Below are positions 34,589 through 41,108 of a stretch of 45,405 bases of DNA, one piece after another; position 1 is the stretch's first letter; each line of letters opens with the position of its first letter. Under the pieces are notes generated by a model. It did no database searches. It worked only from the letters and a program-made list of their open reading frames with translations, and was not told where the DNA came from. The position numbers and the translations under genes are program-made. The DNA comes from an uncultured Pelagibacteraceae bacterium (GTDB lineage: Bacteria > Pseudomonadota > Alphaproteobacteria > Pelagibacterales > Pelagibacteraceae): the NCBI GenBank assembly GCA_902522225.1, contig CABYUS010000001.1:40001-85405 (forward strand). The letters are read 5' to 3'.

Positions 34589-35848
34589 ATGACTAACTCA
34601 GATATTTATTATAATTATCTCCAAAAAAAATATAGTCGGAAAATTTCTCTAGGCCTTTCAAGAATAAAAATGGCATTAAAAAAACTTAAAAATCCACATT
34701 TAAAACTCAATAATCCAATTAATGTAATTGGCAGTGATGGAAAATATTCTACTCTTTTATCTCTAAAAACATTTTTGGAAGCTGAAGGACACAAAACAAC
34801 GAGCTTTATTAGCCCTCATCTTTACAAAATGGAGACAAGAATATCATTAAAAGATAAATATATTTCCTTAAAAGATATTAAAAAATATGAAAAAAAAATT
34901 AGTTCCTTGAAGATTAAGTTAAGTCTTTTTGAAGTATTAACATTGATTTATATTTTAGCTGCATCCAAACAGAAAAAGATAGATTATAATTTGGTTGAAG
35001 CTGGTTTACTTTTTAAGGGTGATAGTACTCGTTTATGGAAAAAACCATTTTTACAGATTTGTACAAATATTAACAAGCAACATCTTGAGTGGATTAACCC
35101 TAAAAGTATTAGTGAAATATGTAAGCAAAAAGTTGGATACTTAAGTAATAATTCCAATATATATATAGGAAAACAATCTGCAAAAGTTCAGAAAATAATT
35201 GAAAAAATTTTAAGAAAAAATAAAAGCAGAATTAATTATTCAAAAAAATGGAAAATAATTAATAAAAAAAATAAATTTTATTATATTGATAGTAAGAATA
35301 GAATTAATATTAAATCTAAATATATAAAAAGTGATGGACTTTTAGATAACGTTGGTTTGGCAATAAAAATTGCTCTAGATATAGGAATTAAAAAATCTTC
35401 AATAAAAAGAAGTATTCCAAAAATAAAGTTCGAAGGAAGATTGCAATATATAAATAAAGGTAAATTAAAAAAAATAACTAATAAAAATGAAAAATTGCTT
35501 CTTGATGGATCTCACTCATTGGCATCTGCAACTAATTTATATAACTATTTAAAGAAAGTTAATACACCTATATATGGAGTGTGGGGAATGCAAAAAAATA
35601 AAATGCCAGCGAATTTTTTGAAAAAATTTAATGGCCTATTTAAAAAAATAATAACAGTTAAAATTCCAAATGAAAAAAATGCATTAGGTGATCTTGAATT
35701 AAAAAAAATTGCATTAAAAGAGGGATATAATGTTGAAACTGCAAAGAATATCAGAGAATCAATAAAAATGATTTCATCTAAAGAACATAAAACAATTGTT
35801 TTATTTGGTTCTCTTTATTTTATTGGCTCTGCTCTAAAAATTAATTAA
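34589..35848 (+). CDS. folC: Folylpolyglutamate synthase / dihydrofolate synthase (divergent FolC)
   Basis: FolC (419 aa) adds glutamates to folate and often makes dihydrofolate. Position after accD is the expected one. The ATP loop that is normally GTNGKGS reads GSDGKYS at residues 48-54; FISPHLYKMETRISL matches the SPHL..ERI motif. Later, VEAGLLFKGDSTRLW replaces the VxEVGLGGRxDATN region, and LLDGSHSLASA replaces DGAHNP. Fold-level motifs are clear, so the family call is good, but the nucleotide loop and substrate region are much altered. Two-function status cannot be decided from sequence. Overlaps trxA by 4 bp, tail to tail. Confidence 0.85.
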   Translation: MTNSDIYYNYLQKKYSRKISLGLSRIKMALKKLKNPHLKLNNPINVIGSDGKYSTLLSLKTFLEAEGHKTTSFISPHLYKMETRISLKDKYISLKDIKKYEKKISSLKIKLSLFEVLTLIYILAASKQKKIDYNLVEAGLLFKGDSTRLWKKPFLQICTNINKQHLEWINPKSISEICKQKVGYLSNNSNIYIGKQSAKVQKIIEKILRKNKSRINYSKKWKIINKKNKFYYIDSKNRINIKSKYIKSDGLLDNVGLAIKIALDIGIKKSSIKRSIPKIKFEGRLQYINKGKLKKITNKNEKLLLDGSHSLASATNLYNYLKKVNTPIYGVWGMQKNKMPANFLKKFNGLFKKIITVKIPNEKNALGDLELKKIALKEGYNVETAKNIRESIKMISSKEHKTIVLFGSLYFIGSALKIN

Positions 35849-36165
35849 ATATTTTCTTTTATCCATTCTACAATATTTGATTTTGTAGAAGCTCCTACTT
35901 TTGTTGCTTTAAGCTCGCCACTTTTAAACAAAAGCATAGTAGGAATTCCTCTGATTCCATACTTAGTTGGAGTATTAGGCTCGTTATCAATATTATGTTT
36001 TGCAATAATAACGTCACTTGACATCTCGTTAGATATTTCTTCTAAAGTGGGCCCAATTTGCTTGCAAGGTCCACACCATTCAGCCCAGAAATCAACTACT
36101 ATTGGTTTTTCTGATTTTAATACATCATTTTCAAATGATTCATCTGTAACACTAACTGTTGCCAT
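35845..36165 (-). CDS. trxA: Thioredoxin 1
   Basis: A 106-aa standard thioredoxin, reducing disulfides in the cytoplasm with electrons from thioredoxin reductase. The active site WCGPC is at residues 30-34 (VDFWAEWCGPCKQIGPT), the cis-Pro loop is GIRGIPTMLLFKSGE, and the buried Asp is in VVDFW. In many alphaproteobacteria trxA lies between folC and addA; here it converges on folC, and the minus-strand genes upstream are sbcB and others instead of addAB. The 74-bp gap to sbcB would contain its promoter. Confidence 0.96.
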   Translation of the reverse strand: MATVSVTDESFENDVLKSEKPIVVDFWAEWCGPCKQIGPTLEEISNEMSSDVIIAKHNIDNEPNTPTKYGIRGIPTMLLFKSGELKATKVGASTKSNIVEWIKENI

Positions 36166-36239
36166 AACGCTCTTATATTTAGATCTATATTTTAATCAAT
36201 GCTTAAAACTGTCACTTAAGAAAAAAAAACACCAAGTAT

Positions 36240-37667
36240 TTAAGCATTTTCATAATTTTTTTCTATAGACATTACAAATTGATTAATTTCGTCTAAAAAT
36301 TTAAGTTTTTCATCATCTTTTTCATTGGTATATCTGTCTCTTAAGTTATCCACCTCAAAATAAAATTCTTTACAAGTCCACCACTTCTCTTTTTGTTCAC
36401 TCAAAATTCTACTCGCTATTTCTCTTTTTATAGAAGTATATAAATCTTTAGGTAATGTTTCGGGAGATTCTTGATAAATTATTTTTTTTCCAAAGGATAC
36501 AAGTCTTTTATCTTCAAATTTATCAAGCATAATTAGTTTTTCTTTCCATGATGATGCATGCCACTTTGAAAATAAAGCAGTATCTTTGTTAGGTGTAAAT
36601 TTTTTATAAATGCTCTCTTCTGCCAATATATCTTCTTGATTATCTGATTGTTGTTTATCTTCTGCTATTTCTCTTAGAGCTGTTAAAATCTTTTGAGAAA
36701 ATTTTTCGTTAGAAGTAATAAGTTTTGCTCTATCTTCTAAAATTTTCTTATCAATACTTTTGTAGGGATCAACCACCATACCATACGATTGTTCTAAAAT
36801 AATAGGTGCTTTATTTGAGCGTATTGATTTAAGAAACTTTTGTTTTTTAATAGCAACTTTAAGATCAGATATACTTAAATTTATTAAAGGTTTTGGATCA
36901 ACTTTTAAATCGACTGCCTGGCCCCATTGATAAACTGGATGAACACAAAATTTTGGATGTAAGGGTGCAACAACATATCTATAGTTTTTACCAAAATGAT
37001 ACTCCACAAGAGTGAATATTTTTTCTTTTTTAAATATAGCTTCAGTATCTAATTTATTTGCTGTTCTTAAAAATTTATCCCAAGTATTTGGTTGATTATT
37101 CTTAATTAAATTTAATACCTTAACCGTTAATTCTGCGTCAAAGATTGCAGAGTGTGCACCAGATGACTCGAATCCATTCATTCTGGCCAAAGACTCTAGT
37201 TTCATGACGGCGTTTCCTTTATCGTTTATTTCAGTTACAAAAACATTCTCATCTACTGCATGGGCTCCTCTTGCAATATTTAATCCATCATGTCTTTTAT
37301 TAGGTGATGCATTAGTAATATAAGGATATCTAATTCCTTTAAAAAACTCACTTCTGATCATTTCATCATCAAATCCTATATTTGACCACCCAAGAAAAAT
37401 AGCAGGACTCCATTTCTTAAAAATTGCTTCGAGTTGAGATAACATTTCGTAATGACTTAAATTTGCTTTTGTTAATAAATTTACATTTGTTTTATTGACT
37501 ATAAGAGCCATTGCCTGAGGTATTTCTCCCTCTGGCAACCTACATCTTAAGTTAAAACGGTCGATTTCCTTAAAGTTTTGGTCAACTAAGATACCACCAA
37601 CCTCAATAATACTTCCAAAAGTTACTGAGCTTGAAGAGCTTTCAATATCCCAAATTGCTAAGTTCAT
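36240..37667 (-). CDS. sbcB: Exodeoxyribonuclease I (ExoI/SbcB family)
   Basis: A 475-aa DEDDh 3'-5' single-strand DNA exonuclease, exactly the length of E. coli ExoI. The metal ligands are Asp7 and Glu9 (IWDIESSS), the Asp of SNIGFDDEMIRSEFF, and His and Asp in SSGAHSAIFDAELT. The ExoI SH3-like and C-terminal helical parts follow (KFCVHPVYQWGQAVDLKVDPKPL). The nuclease digests single-stranded 3' ends during recombination and mismatch repair. It is the middle of a DNA-metabolism run rmuC-(MGME1-like)-sbcB on the minus strand, with 1 bp to its upstream neighbour. Confidence 0.93.
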   Translation of the reverse strand: MNLAIWDIESSSSSVTFGSIIEVGGILVDQNFKEIDRFNLRCRLPEGEIPQAMALIVNKTNVNLLTKANLSHYEMLSQLEAIFKKWSPAIFLGWSNIGFDDEMIRSEFFKGIRYPYITNASPNKRHDGLNIARGAHAVDENVFVTEINDKGNAVMKLESLARMNGFESSGAHSAIFDAELTVKVLNLIKNNQPNTWDKFLRTANKLDTEAIFKKEKIFTLVEYHFGKNYRYVVAPLHPKFCVHPVYQWGQAVDLKVDPKPLINLSISDLKVAIKKQKFLKSIRSNKAPIILEQSYGMVVDPYKSIDKKILEDRAKLITSNEKFSQKILTALREIAEDKQQSDNQEDILAEESIYKKFTPNKDTALFSKWHASSWKEKLIMLDKFEDKRLVSFGKKIIYQESPETLPKDLYTSIKREIASRILSEQKEKWWTCKEFYFEVDNLRDRYTNEKDDEKLKFLDEINQFVMSIEKNYENA

Positions 37668-37668
37668 A

Positions 37669-38355
37669 TTATGTCATTCTTTCATTGTAATATTGGTTTA
37701 CTTTTTCTAAAAATTTATTTTGGTATTCAATTAATTTCTCGCCCTCAATTCTAAAATCTTGAAATACATTATCTACAGTACAAAGCAATATTATTCCTTG
37801 TGTTATTCTTGAGTTATAAACCACATTATGTGCCAAAGAGTATGCACCCAATTGAAGATAATAATCTTCGATCCACTCTTCTCTTTTTAATTTATTAGAT
37901 TGCTTAAAGTCTATAATCGATTCTTGACCCTCATAAACTCCGCAGGCATCACAGGTACCTGCATATTTTCCAGGATAATATAATGTAGCTTCGGTACCCC
38001 AGATTTCTGTAAGTTTATTTTTAATTCCATTCTCAATTATTTCATCAGCCATTAGCTTTGATTTATCTTCTGTAAATTCTATTAACTCCAAATTTAATTT
38101 ACCTAGTAAGAATTTTTCTAAATATGCATGCATCGATGTGCCTCTACTTGATGCATCTTTTTTAATTCTATTCGCTTCTTGAACTCCAACTCTTTCCTTC
38201 CAATTAGCAATGCTAGCTTTTTTTTCATCTGACTCTGTAGCTTTAAGAATTGATGTTACTGATGGCAAATTTTGTTCTTTAATAGAATAATGTCTCGAAC
38301 CATTTATTATAGATCTCATTGATTTTGGGTAAGAAAATCTATTATTCCAATACAT
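37669..38355 (-). CDS. MGME1-like PD-(D/E)XK exonuclease
   Basis: I use the ATG at 38355 (MYWNNRFSYPKS, 228 aa); the frame is open to 38418, which would overlap rmuC by 29 bases. The protein has the RecB-type nuclease core seen in mitochondrial MGME1 and phage exonucleases: LPSVTSILKAT, the stretch WKERVGVQEANRIKKDASSR (split here at 20), then RGTSMHAYLEKFL (His76, Glu80), AGTCDACG (Asp136), SIIDFKQSNK (Asp149, Lys151) and LQLGAYSLA (Gln168). All catalytic positions are present. Such enzymes trim single-stranded DNA ends, and here it sits between rmuC and sbcB, so a role in end processing is likely. Viral ancestry is possible. Confidence 0.82.
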   Translation of the reverse strand: MYWNNRFSYPKSMRSIINGSRHYSIKEQNLPSVTSILKATESDEKKASIANWKERVGVQEANRIKKDASSRGTSMHAYLEKFLLGKLNLELIEFTEDKSKLMADEIIENGIKNKLTEIWGTEATLYYPGKYAGTCDACGVYEGQESIIDFKQSNKLKREEWIEDYYLQLGAYSLAHNVVYNSRITQGIILLCTVDNVFQDFRIEGEKLIEYQNKFLEKVNQYYNERMT

Positions 38356-38389
38356 ACAGTTTTTTATAATATTTATTGTTAAATTAAAA

Positions 38390-39481
38390 TTACTTTTTAA
38401 TTTGTCTTGAATGGTCAACTATATTTTCTACATTCTCTTCCTTAACAGCTTTTTCAAGCTGTTCTGGATCTTTAATATTTTCTAGAGTTCTTGATATTGA
38501 TCTTGCATCTGTTCCAAATTTATCAACTACGATCATTGCCTCTTCTAATTTTTTTCTAAGGGTAATGATATTATCAAAATGTTTGCTAAATCTAGTGGTT
38601 ATAGTTTTAAGATGATTATATATTTCTGTAGCACCTTTTTGAACCTTCAATGATTGAAAACCCATGTGTAAGGATTGTAAATAAGCAGAGAGAGTATTAG
38701 GGCCACATATCACTATTTTATACTTTTTCATTAATTCTTGAGTTAATAATTCTTTAGTACTTGGATCTTGATATTCTGTTAACTCTTTATAAAGACTTTC
38801 TGTTGGAGCATATACAATTGCAAAATCAGTAGTTTTTGGTGGAACAATATATTTTTCCATGACACTTTTTGCTTTAGCTTTAAATGCGCTTGCTAATTTT
38901 GTTCTGGCATCAGTAACTGCTTTTTTATCATCTGCATCGTAAGCATCAGTGATTGCTTTAAATTTTTCAACTGGAAAATGAGAGTCTACTGGAACTAAAA
39001 CATCACCTTGAAGTTTAATTGCAAATTCTACATTTTCACTAGTATCCTCTTTCATTTTAACATTTGTCATAAATTGAGATGCAGGCAATAAATCTTTAAT
39101 TAAAGCATCAAGTGAATACTCTGCTAAAGTTCCATACTTTTTAACCCCAGCTAAAATTTTTGTAATACCTTCTTGGCTTTGATTTAATAATTGAACTTGT
39201 TGATTAAAATTGCCAACCTTCTCATCAACTTTGGTAAGTGCCTCAGTCATATCTTTTGTAACCCCAGTTGATAATGCATTAAACGAGGTAGACATTGATC
39301 CTAGTGAAGTATTAATAGTTGAGTTAAGCGAGTCTTTTAAGGAAACAATCTCAGCTTTTAGATTGGCAATTTCTTCCAAATCTTTGCTCTCTTCTTTAGG
39401 TTTTGATTTTATATTTAAATAAAGAATTGCAACTGCAACTCCTAACAATAATACTAAAATACTAAGTGATACTATATCCAT
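38390..39481 (-). CDS. rmuC: DNA recombination protein RmuC
   Basis: RmuC (363 aa) limits inversions and rearrangements in E. coli and has a PD-(D/E)XK-like core. Residues 5-22 are a membrane segment (SLSILVLLLGVAVAILYL), followed by a coiled coil with repeated NST/LTK turns to about residue 95. The core shows GTLAEYSLDALIKDLL, VPVDSHFPVEKFKAI, VEKYIVPPKTTDFAIVYAPTE-like motifs (MEKYIVPPKTTDF) and LCGPNTLSAYLQSL-like CGPNTLSAYLQSL. It is the first gene of the rmuC-nuclease-sbcB run. Its start is where the accessory-type DNA on the right begins. Confidence 0.93.
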   Translation of the reverse strand: MDIVSLSILVLLLGVAVAILYLNIKSKPKEESKDLEEIANLKAEIVSLKDSLNSTINTSLGSMSTSFNALSTGVTKDMTEALTKVDEKVGNFNQQVQLLNQSQEGITKILAGVKKYGTLAEYSLDALIKDLLPASQFMTNVKMKEDTSENVEFAIKLQGDVLVPVDSHFPVEKFKAITDAYDADDKKAVTDARTKLASAFKAKAKSVMEKYIVPPKTTDFAIVYAPTESLYKELTEYQDPSTKELLTQELMKKYKIVICGPNTLSAYLQSLHMGFQSLKVQKGATEIYNHLKTITTRFSKHFDNIITLRKKLEEAMIVVDKFGTDARSISRTLENIKDPEQLEKAVKEENVENIVDHSRQIKK

Positions 39482-39484
39482 GAT

Positions 39485-39744
39485 TCTTTACTCTATTACT
39501 CTATACTCCTTTATTTTTATTTCAATTTGTATTTTCTTTTCCATAATAGAAGGTCCCGATTCCATCACAACTGATGCAGGTCATTTTAATATTTTTTTCA
39601 ATGAGATAACATACCGTGACATTCAAAACATTCACCAACTCTTCATTTTGATAAATTCTACGTTCTTCAATAATTCTTTTTTTTTTTTAAAATAATGCGA
39701 AAAAATGATTACATTACTTTTTTTCTTTTTTATCGATTTTTTGT
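39485..39744. other. Mostly non-coding AT-rich gap with one tiny minus-strand ORF
   Basis: Between rmuC and the next minus-strand ORF I see only homopolymer-rich DNA (T- and A-runs around 39667-39735) and no RNA signature. On the minus strand a 20-codon ORF (39584 to 39522) begins MTCISCDGIGTFYYGK, a CxxCxGxG knuckle like small zinc peptides. It lacks support beyond that motif. A plus-strand frame at 39480-39695 looks like a chance opening. Confidence 0.3.
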
Positions 39745-39924
39745 TCATTGATACCTTACAACTTGTCTATGGCATTGCGGCTTTTCAGATGATTTTCCAA
39801 TTATTTCTATTTTTCCATTGCGAAAATAATAGATCCAAAAATAATTCTCATCATTCTCTTCATCTATCATATCTTCTATTCTGATCTCTGTTATTTTATC
39901 AATTTTATTTTTTATTTTTTTCAT
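39745..39924 (-). CDS. Hypothetical 59-residue protein
   Basis: An ORF from the ATG at 39924: MKKIKNKIDKITEIRIED, then an acidic stretch MIDEENDENYFWIYYF, then RNGKIEIIGKSSEKPQ and a short basic end. The frame extends in sense further upstream but only through the tRNA-like gene, so I reject the longer version. Composition (Lys/Ile/Glu/Asn) is like real genes here, and a perfect GC-rich hairpin ends 16 bases before the ATG. No family recognised; coding status is uncertain. Confidence 0.35.
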   Translation of the reverse strand: MKKIKNKIDKITEIRIEDMIDEENDENYFWIYYFRNGKIEIIGKSSEKPQCHRQVVRYQ

Positions 39925-39940
39925 TATTATTTTCTTTGTA

Positions 39941-39960
39941 GGGAGAGGACTATCTCTCCC
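39941..39960 (-). promoter_or_regulatory. GC-rich 7-bp hairpin between tRNA-like gene and small ORF
   Basis: GGGAGAG and CTCTCCC are perfect 7-bp arms around a 6-base loop. It lies 19 bases past the CCA of the tRNA-like gene and 16 bases before the ATG of the 59-residue ORF. No T-run follows on the minus strand, so it is not a classical terminator; RNA processing or translational control is possible. Confidence 0.4.
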
Positions 39961-39979
39961 CACAAGACATAGTCGTCTA

Positions 39980-40064
39980 TGGTACTCAAAACCAGATTTG
40001 CACTGGTACTCACCGTAGTGAAACAAGTATCACTTGTCGCGTCTAACTGTTCCGCCATTTGAGC
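39980..40064 (-). tRNA. Class II tRNA-Leu-like gene with a two-base-short anticodon loop
   Basis: Reading the minus strand from 40064: acceptor GCTCAAA pairs fully with TTTGAGT (one G-U), then discriminator A and an encoded CCA. The D arm GCG..CGC sits in TGGCGGAACAGTTAGACGCG, close to bacterial tRNA-Leu (TGGCGGAATTGGTAGACGCG). The 15-base variable region TTCAC-TACG-GTGAG has the Leu length, and the T arm is ACCAG-TGCAAAT-CTGGT. The anticodon stem ACAAG/CTTGT is perfect but encloses only TGATA, five bases instead of seven, so no anticodon can be assigned. The usual G19 and T55 are also changed. All stems intact with altered loops means either a non-decoding tRNA-like RNA or a recently damaged tRNA-Leu. 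Length 85 nt. Confidence 0.7.
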
Positions 40065-40081
40065 ATATAAAATTTTCTGCA

Positions 40082-40180
40082 TTAAAAACCTAATATTAAT
40101 TTACCTAAATAAAATAATCCAAACCCTAAAATAACTATCAAAATAAAACTTGTTAATAATTGCCAAATAAAACTAAACAT
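40082..40180 (-). CDS. Possible 32-residue single-span membrane peptide
   Basis: An ATG-started ORF just upstream of the tRNA-like gene: MFSFIWQLLTSFILIVIL then GFGLFYLGKLILGF, one clear hydrophobic span with a single Lys. Small hydrophobic ORFs arise easily in AT-rich DNA, and there is no ribosome binding site or family match, so it is listed only as possible. Confidence 0.22.
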   Translation of the reverse strand: MFSFIWQLLTSFILIVILGFGLFYLGKLILGF

Positions 40181-40191
40181 AAATTTTTAGG

Positions 40192-40266
40192 GCGACCACA
40201 CTGATAACAAACAGAAAGGAGGTTTGAAAGACACTAGAAACAATGAATAAACAAATGTGTGATCGC
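40192..40266 (+). ncRNA. Candidate structured RNA carrying a full anti-16S (Shine-Dalgarno) sequence in a loop
   Basis: GCGACCACAC (40192-40201) pairs with GTGTGATCGC (40257-40266) at 9 of 10 positions, closing a 75-base element. Inside, CAAAC (40208) and GTTTG (40222) form a stem whose loop and 3' arm hold AGAAAGGAGGT (40213-40223). That is the exact complement of ACCTCCTTTCT, the 3' tail of bacterial 16S rRNA. No start codon lies at the usual spacing: TTG is one base after it and ATG 20 bases after, both heading very short ORFs. It could be a leader of the nuclease-like gene 86 bp downstream, a ribosome-binding decoy, or an antisense RNA. Confidence 0.4.
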
Positions 40267-40351
40267 TCATATACATCTATGTGATATTTTTTTCAAATTG
40301 TACCAAAAAAAACTTGAGATTTATTTTTTGTATTTTTACATAAGTATTTAG

Positions 40352-40912
40352 ATGATTAGTTCTTTCAAAAGGAAAAATAATTTAGCTGCTATGATAAGGG
40401 GAAAAGCTATTGAGGAATCAATCAGGTTTACTTATGCTTTTCACAGAGATAAATTTTCAATTCCAGCAGCTCAAAACTATGCAAATGATATCTATTATTT
40501 AAGAACAAAAAATTTACCCTCAACAATTGTCAAAAATAATGCCCAACCTATTAATTCATTAGTTAGATCTGGAATTAATGCATTCTCTTATTTAAAGATT
40601 AAAAGCTTAAAAAACATTAACTCTTACAAAATAAGAAAAACTAAACACGTTTATCCAGATTTTAATGCAAAAAAAATTAAACTTGATCGTAAAATTTATG
40701 ACAATTGTTGTATTGAACTCAAAGTTTCAGGTGAAAATATTATTAAAAGTAAGATCAAGCATATTAAACAGTGTGTAAATTACTCAATCAAAAGTAGAAA
40801 ACCCGTGGTTCTCATTTATTTAATTTTTAAAAAAACTAATTGTAAATTTAGAAAATATTCATCTAAACCGTTATTTTTTCTTATTAATAAAAAAAAATGG
40901 TACAATTTCTAA
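40352..40912 (+). CDS. PD-(D/E)XK nuclease-like protein
   Basis: A 186-aa basic protein. The pattern fits the RecB/Cas4-like nuclease fold: an N-terminal helix with MIRGKAIEESIRF (compare RGxAVExG in phage and Cas4-like members), then a central Asp112 region KLDRKIYD followed by the strand IELKVS with Glu122-x-Lys124, and KHIKQCVNYSI with the Gln-x3-Tyr helix before the strand KPVVLIYLIF. The order of motifs is right, but similarity is weak and no homologue search was possible, so activity is inferred. The ATG has no ribosome site. It is the first plus-strand gene of the accessory stretch, followed by an AT-rich terminator-like hairpin. Confidence 0.5.
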   Translation: MISSFKRKNNLAAMIRGKAIEESIRFTYAFHRDKFSIPAAQNYANDIYYLRTKNLPSTIVKNNAQPINSLVRSGINAFSYLKIKSLKNINSYKIRKTKHVYPDFNAKKIKLDRKIYDNCCIELKVSGENIIKSKIKHIKQCVNYSIKSRKPVVLIYLIFKKTNCKFRKYSSKPLFFLINKKKWYNF

Positions 40913-40939
40913 AAAAATTCACATATAATATTGATAGGT

Positions 40940-40977
40940 AAGTAAAGGTAAAAAAAGCTTAATTTACTTGCTTTTTT
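40940..40977. terminator. AT-rich bidirectional terminator-like hairpin
   Basis: AAAAAAGC (40951-40958) and GCTTTTTT (40970-40977) are perfect 8-bp arms around an 11-base loop, with AAGTAAA/TTTACTT (40940/40963) offering an alternative stem. Each strand shows a hairpin merging into a T-run, as in intrinsic terminators. It would end transcription of the nuclease-like gene 28 bp upstream. Confidence 0.45.
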
Positions 40978-41013
40978 GGTCATTTTAATATAAGATGATC
41001 ATAATTTAATCGG

Positions 41014-41050
41014 GAATATCTCGACGGATCCTACTGTGGTCCACTTATTC
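41014..41050 (+). promoter_or_regulatory. Two-step hairpin followed by a T-run in the sigma-like gene leader
   Basis: GAATA (41014) pairs with TATTC (41046), and inside GGATC (41026) pairs with GGTCC (41038, one G-U). After a GGG the sequence runs into T6 at 41055-41060. The form resembles an attenuator or terminator 50 bases before the sigma-like gene's start; energies were not computed. Confidence 0.35.
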
Positions 41051-41081
41051 GGGTATTTTTTGACTCAGAATTTTTTCTAGA

Positions 41082-41107
41082 TGTTCCCACAACGTAGAAA
41101 GGGAACA
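41082..41107 (+). promoter_or_regulatory. Hairpin reaching the start codon of the sigma-like gene
   Basis: TGTTCCC (41082-41088) and GGGAACA (41101-41107) are perfect 7-bp arms around a 12-base loop. The 3' arm ends one base before the ATG at 41109 and contains the only purine-rich stretch (GGGAA) available for ribosome binding. Folding in the mRNA would hide the start, so translational control is likely. Confidence 0.5.
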
Positions 41108-41108
41108 C

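Noticed and set aside
38356-38418. Longer start for the MGME1-like gene
   Set aside because: Overlaps the end of rmuC by 29 bases; the internal ATG is cleaner, though this is not certain.
39480-39695. Plus-strand 71-codon ORF
   Set aside because: Begins inside the rmuC start on the other strand, Phe/Ile low-complexity, ends in a T-run; chance opening.
39925-40026. N-terminal extension of the 59-residue ORF (TTG start, Cys/His-rich)
   Set aside because: It looked like a zinc protein, but these codons are the 3' half of the tRNA-like gene plus the hairpin; the RNA pairing explains the sequence better, and there is no ATG.
40030-40032. In-frame TGA as a selenocysteine or readthrough codon
   Set aside because: The TGA is part of the anticodon arm of the tRNA-like gene, and the frame around it is not coding.
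39924-40082. 51-codon minus-strand ORF with TAATG overlaps at both ends
   Set aside because: It runs through the tRNA-like gene and uses codons unlike neighbouring genes; the overlaps are probably chance.
40224-40284. Tiny ORFs (8 and 13 codons) after the perfect Shine-Dalgarno sequence
   Set aside because: Spacing is wrong (1 and 20 bases) and no peptide family is recognisable; kept only as part of the RNA-element finding.
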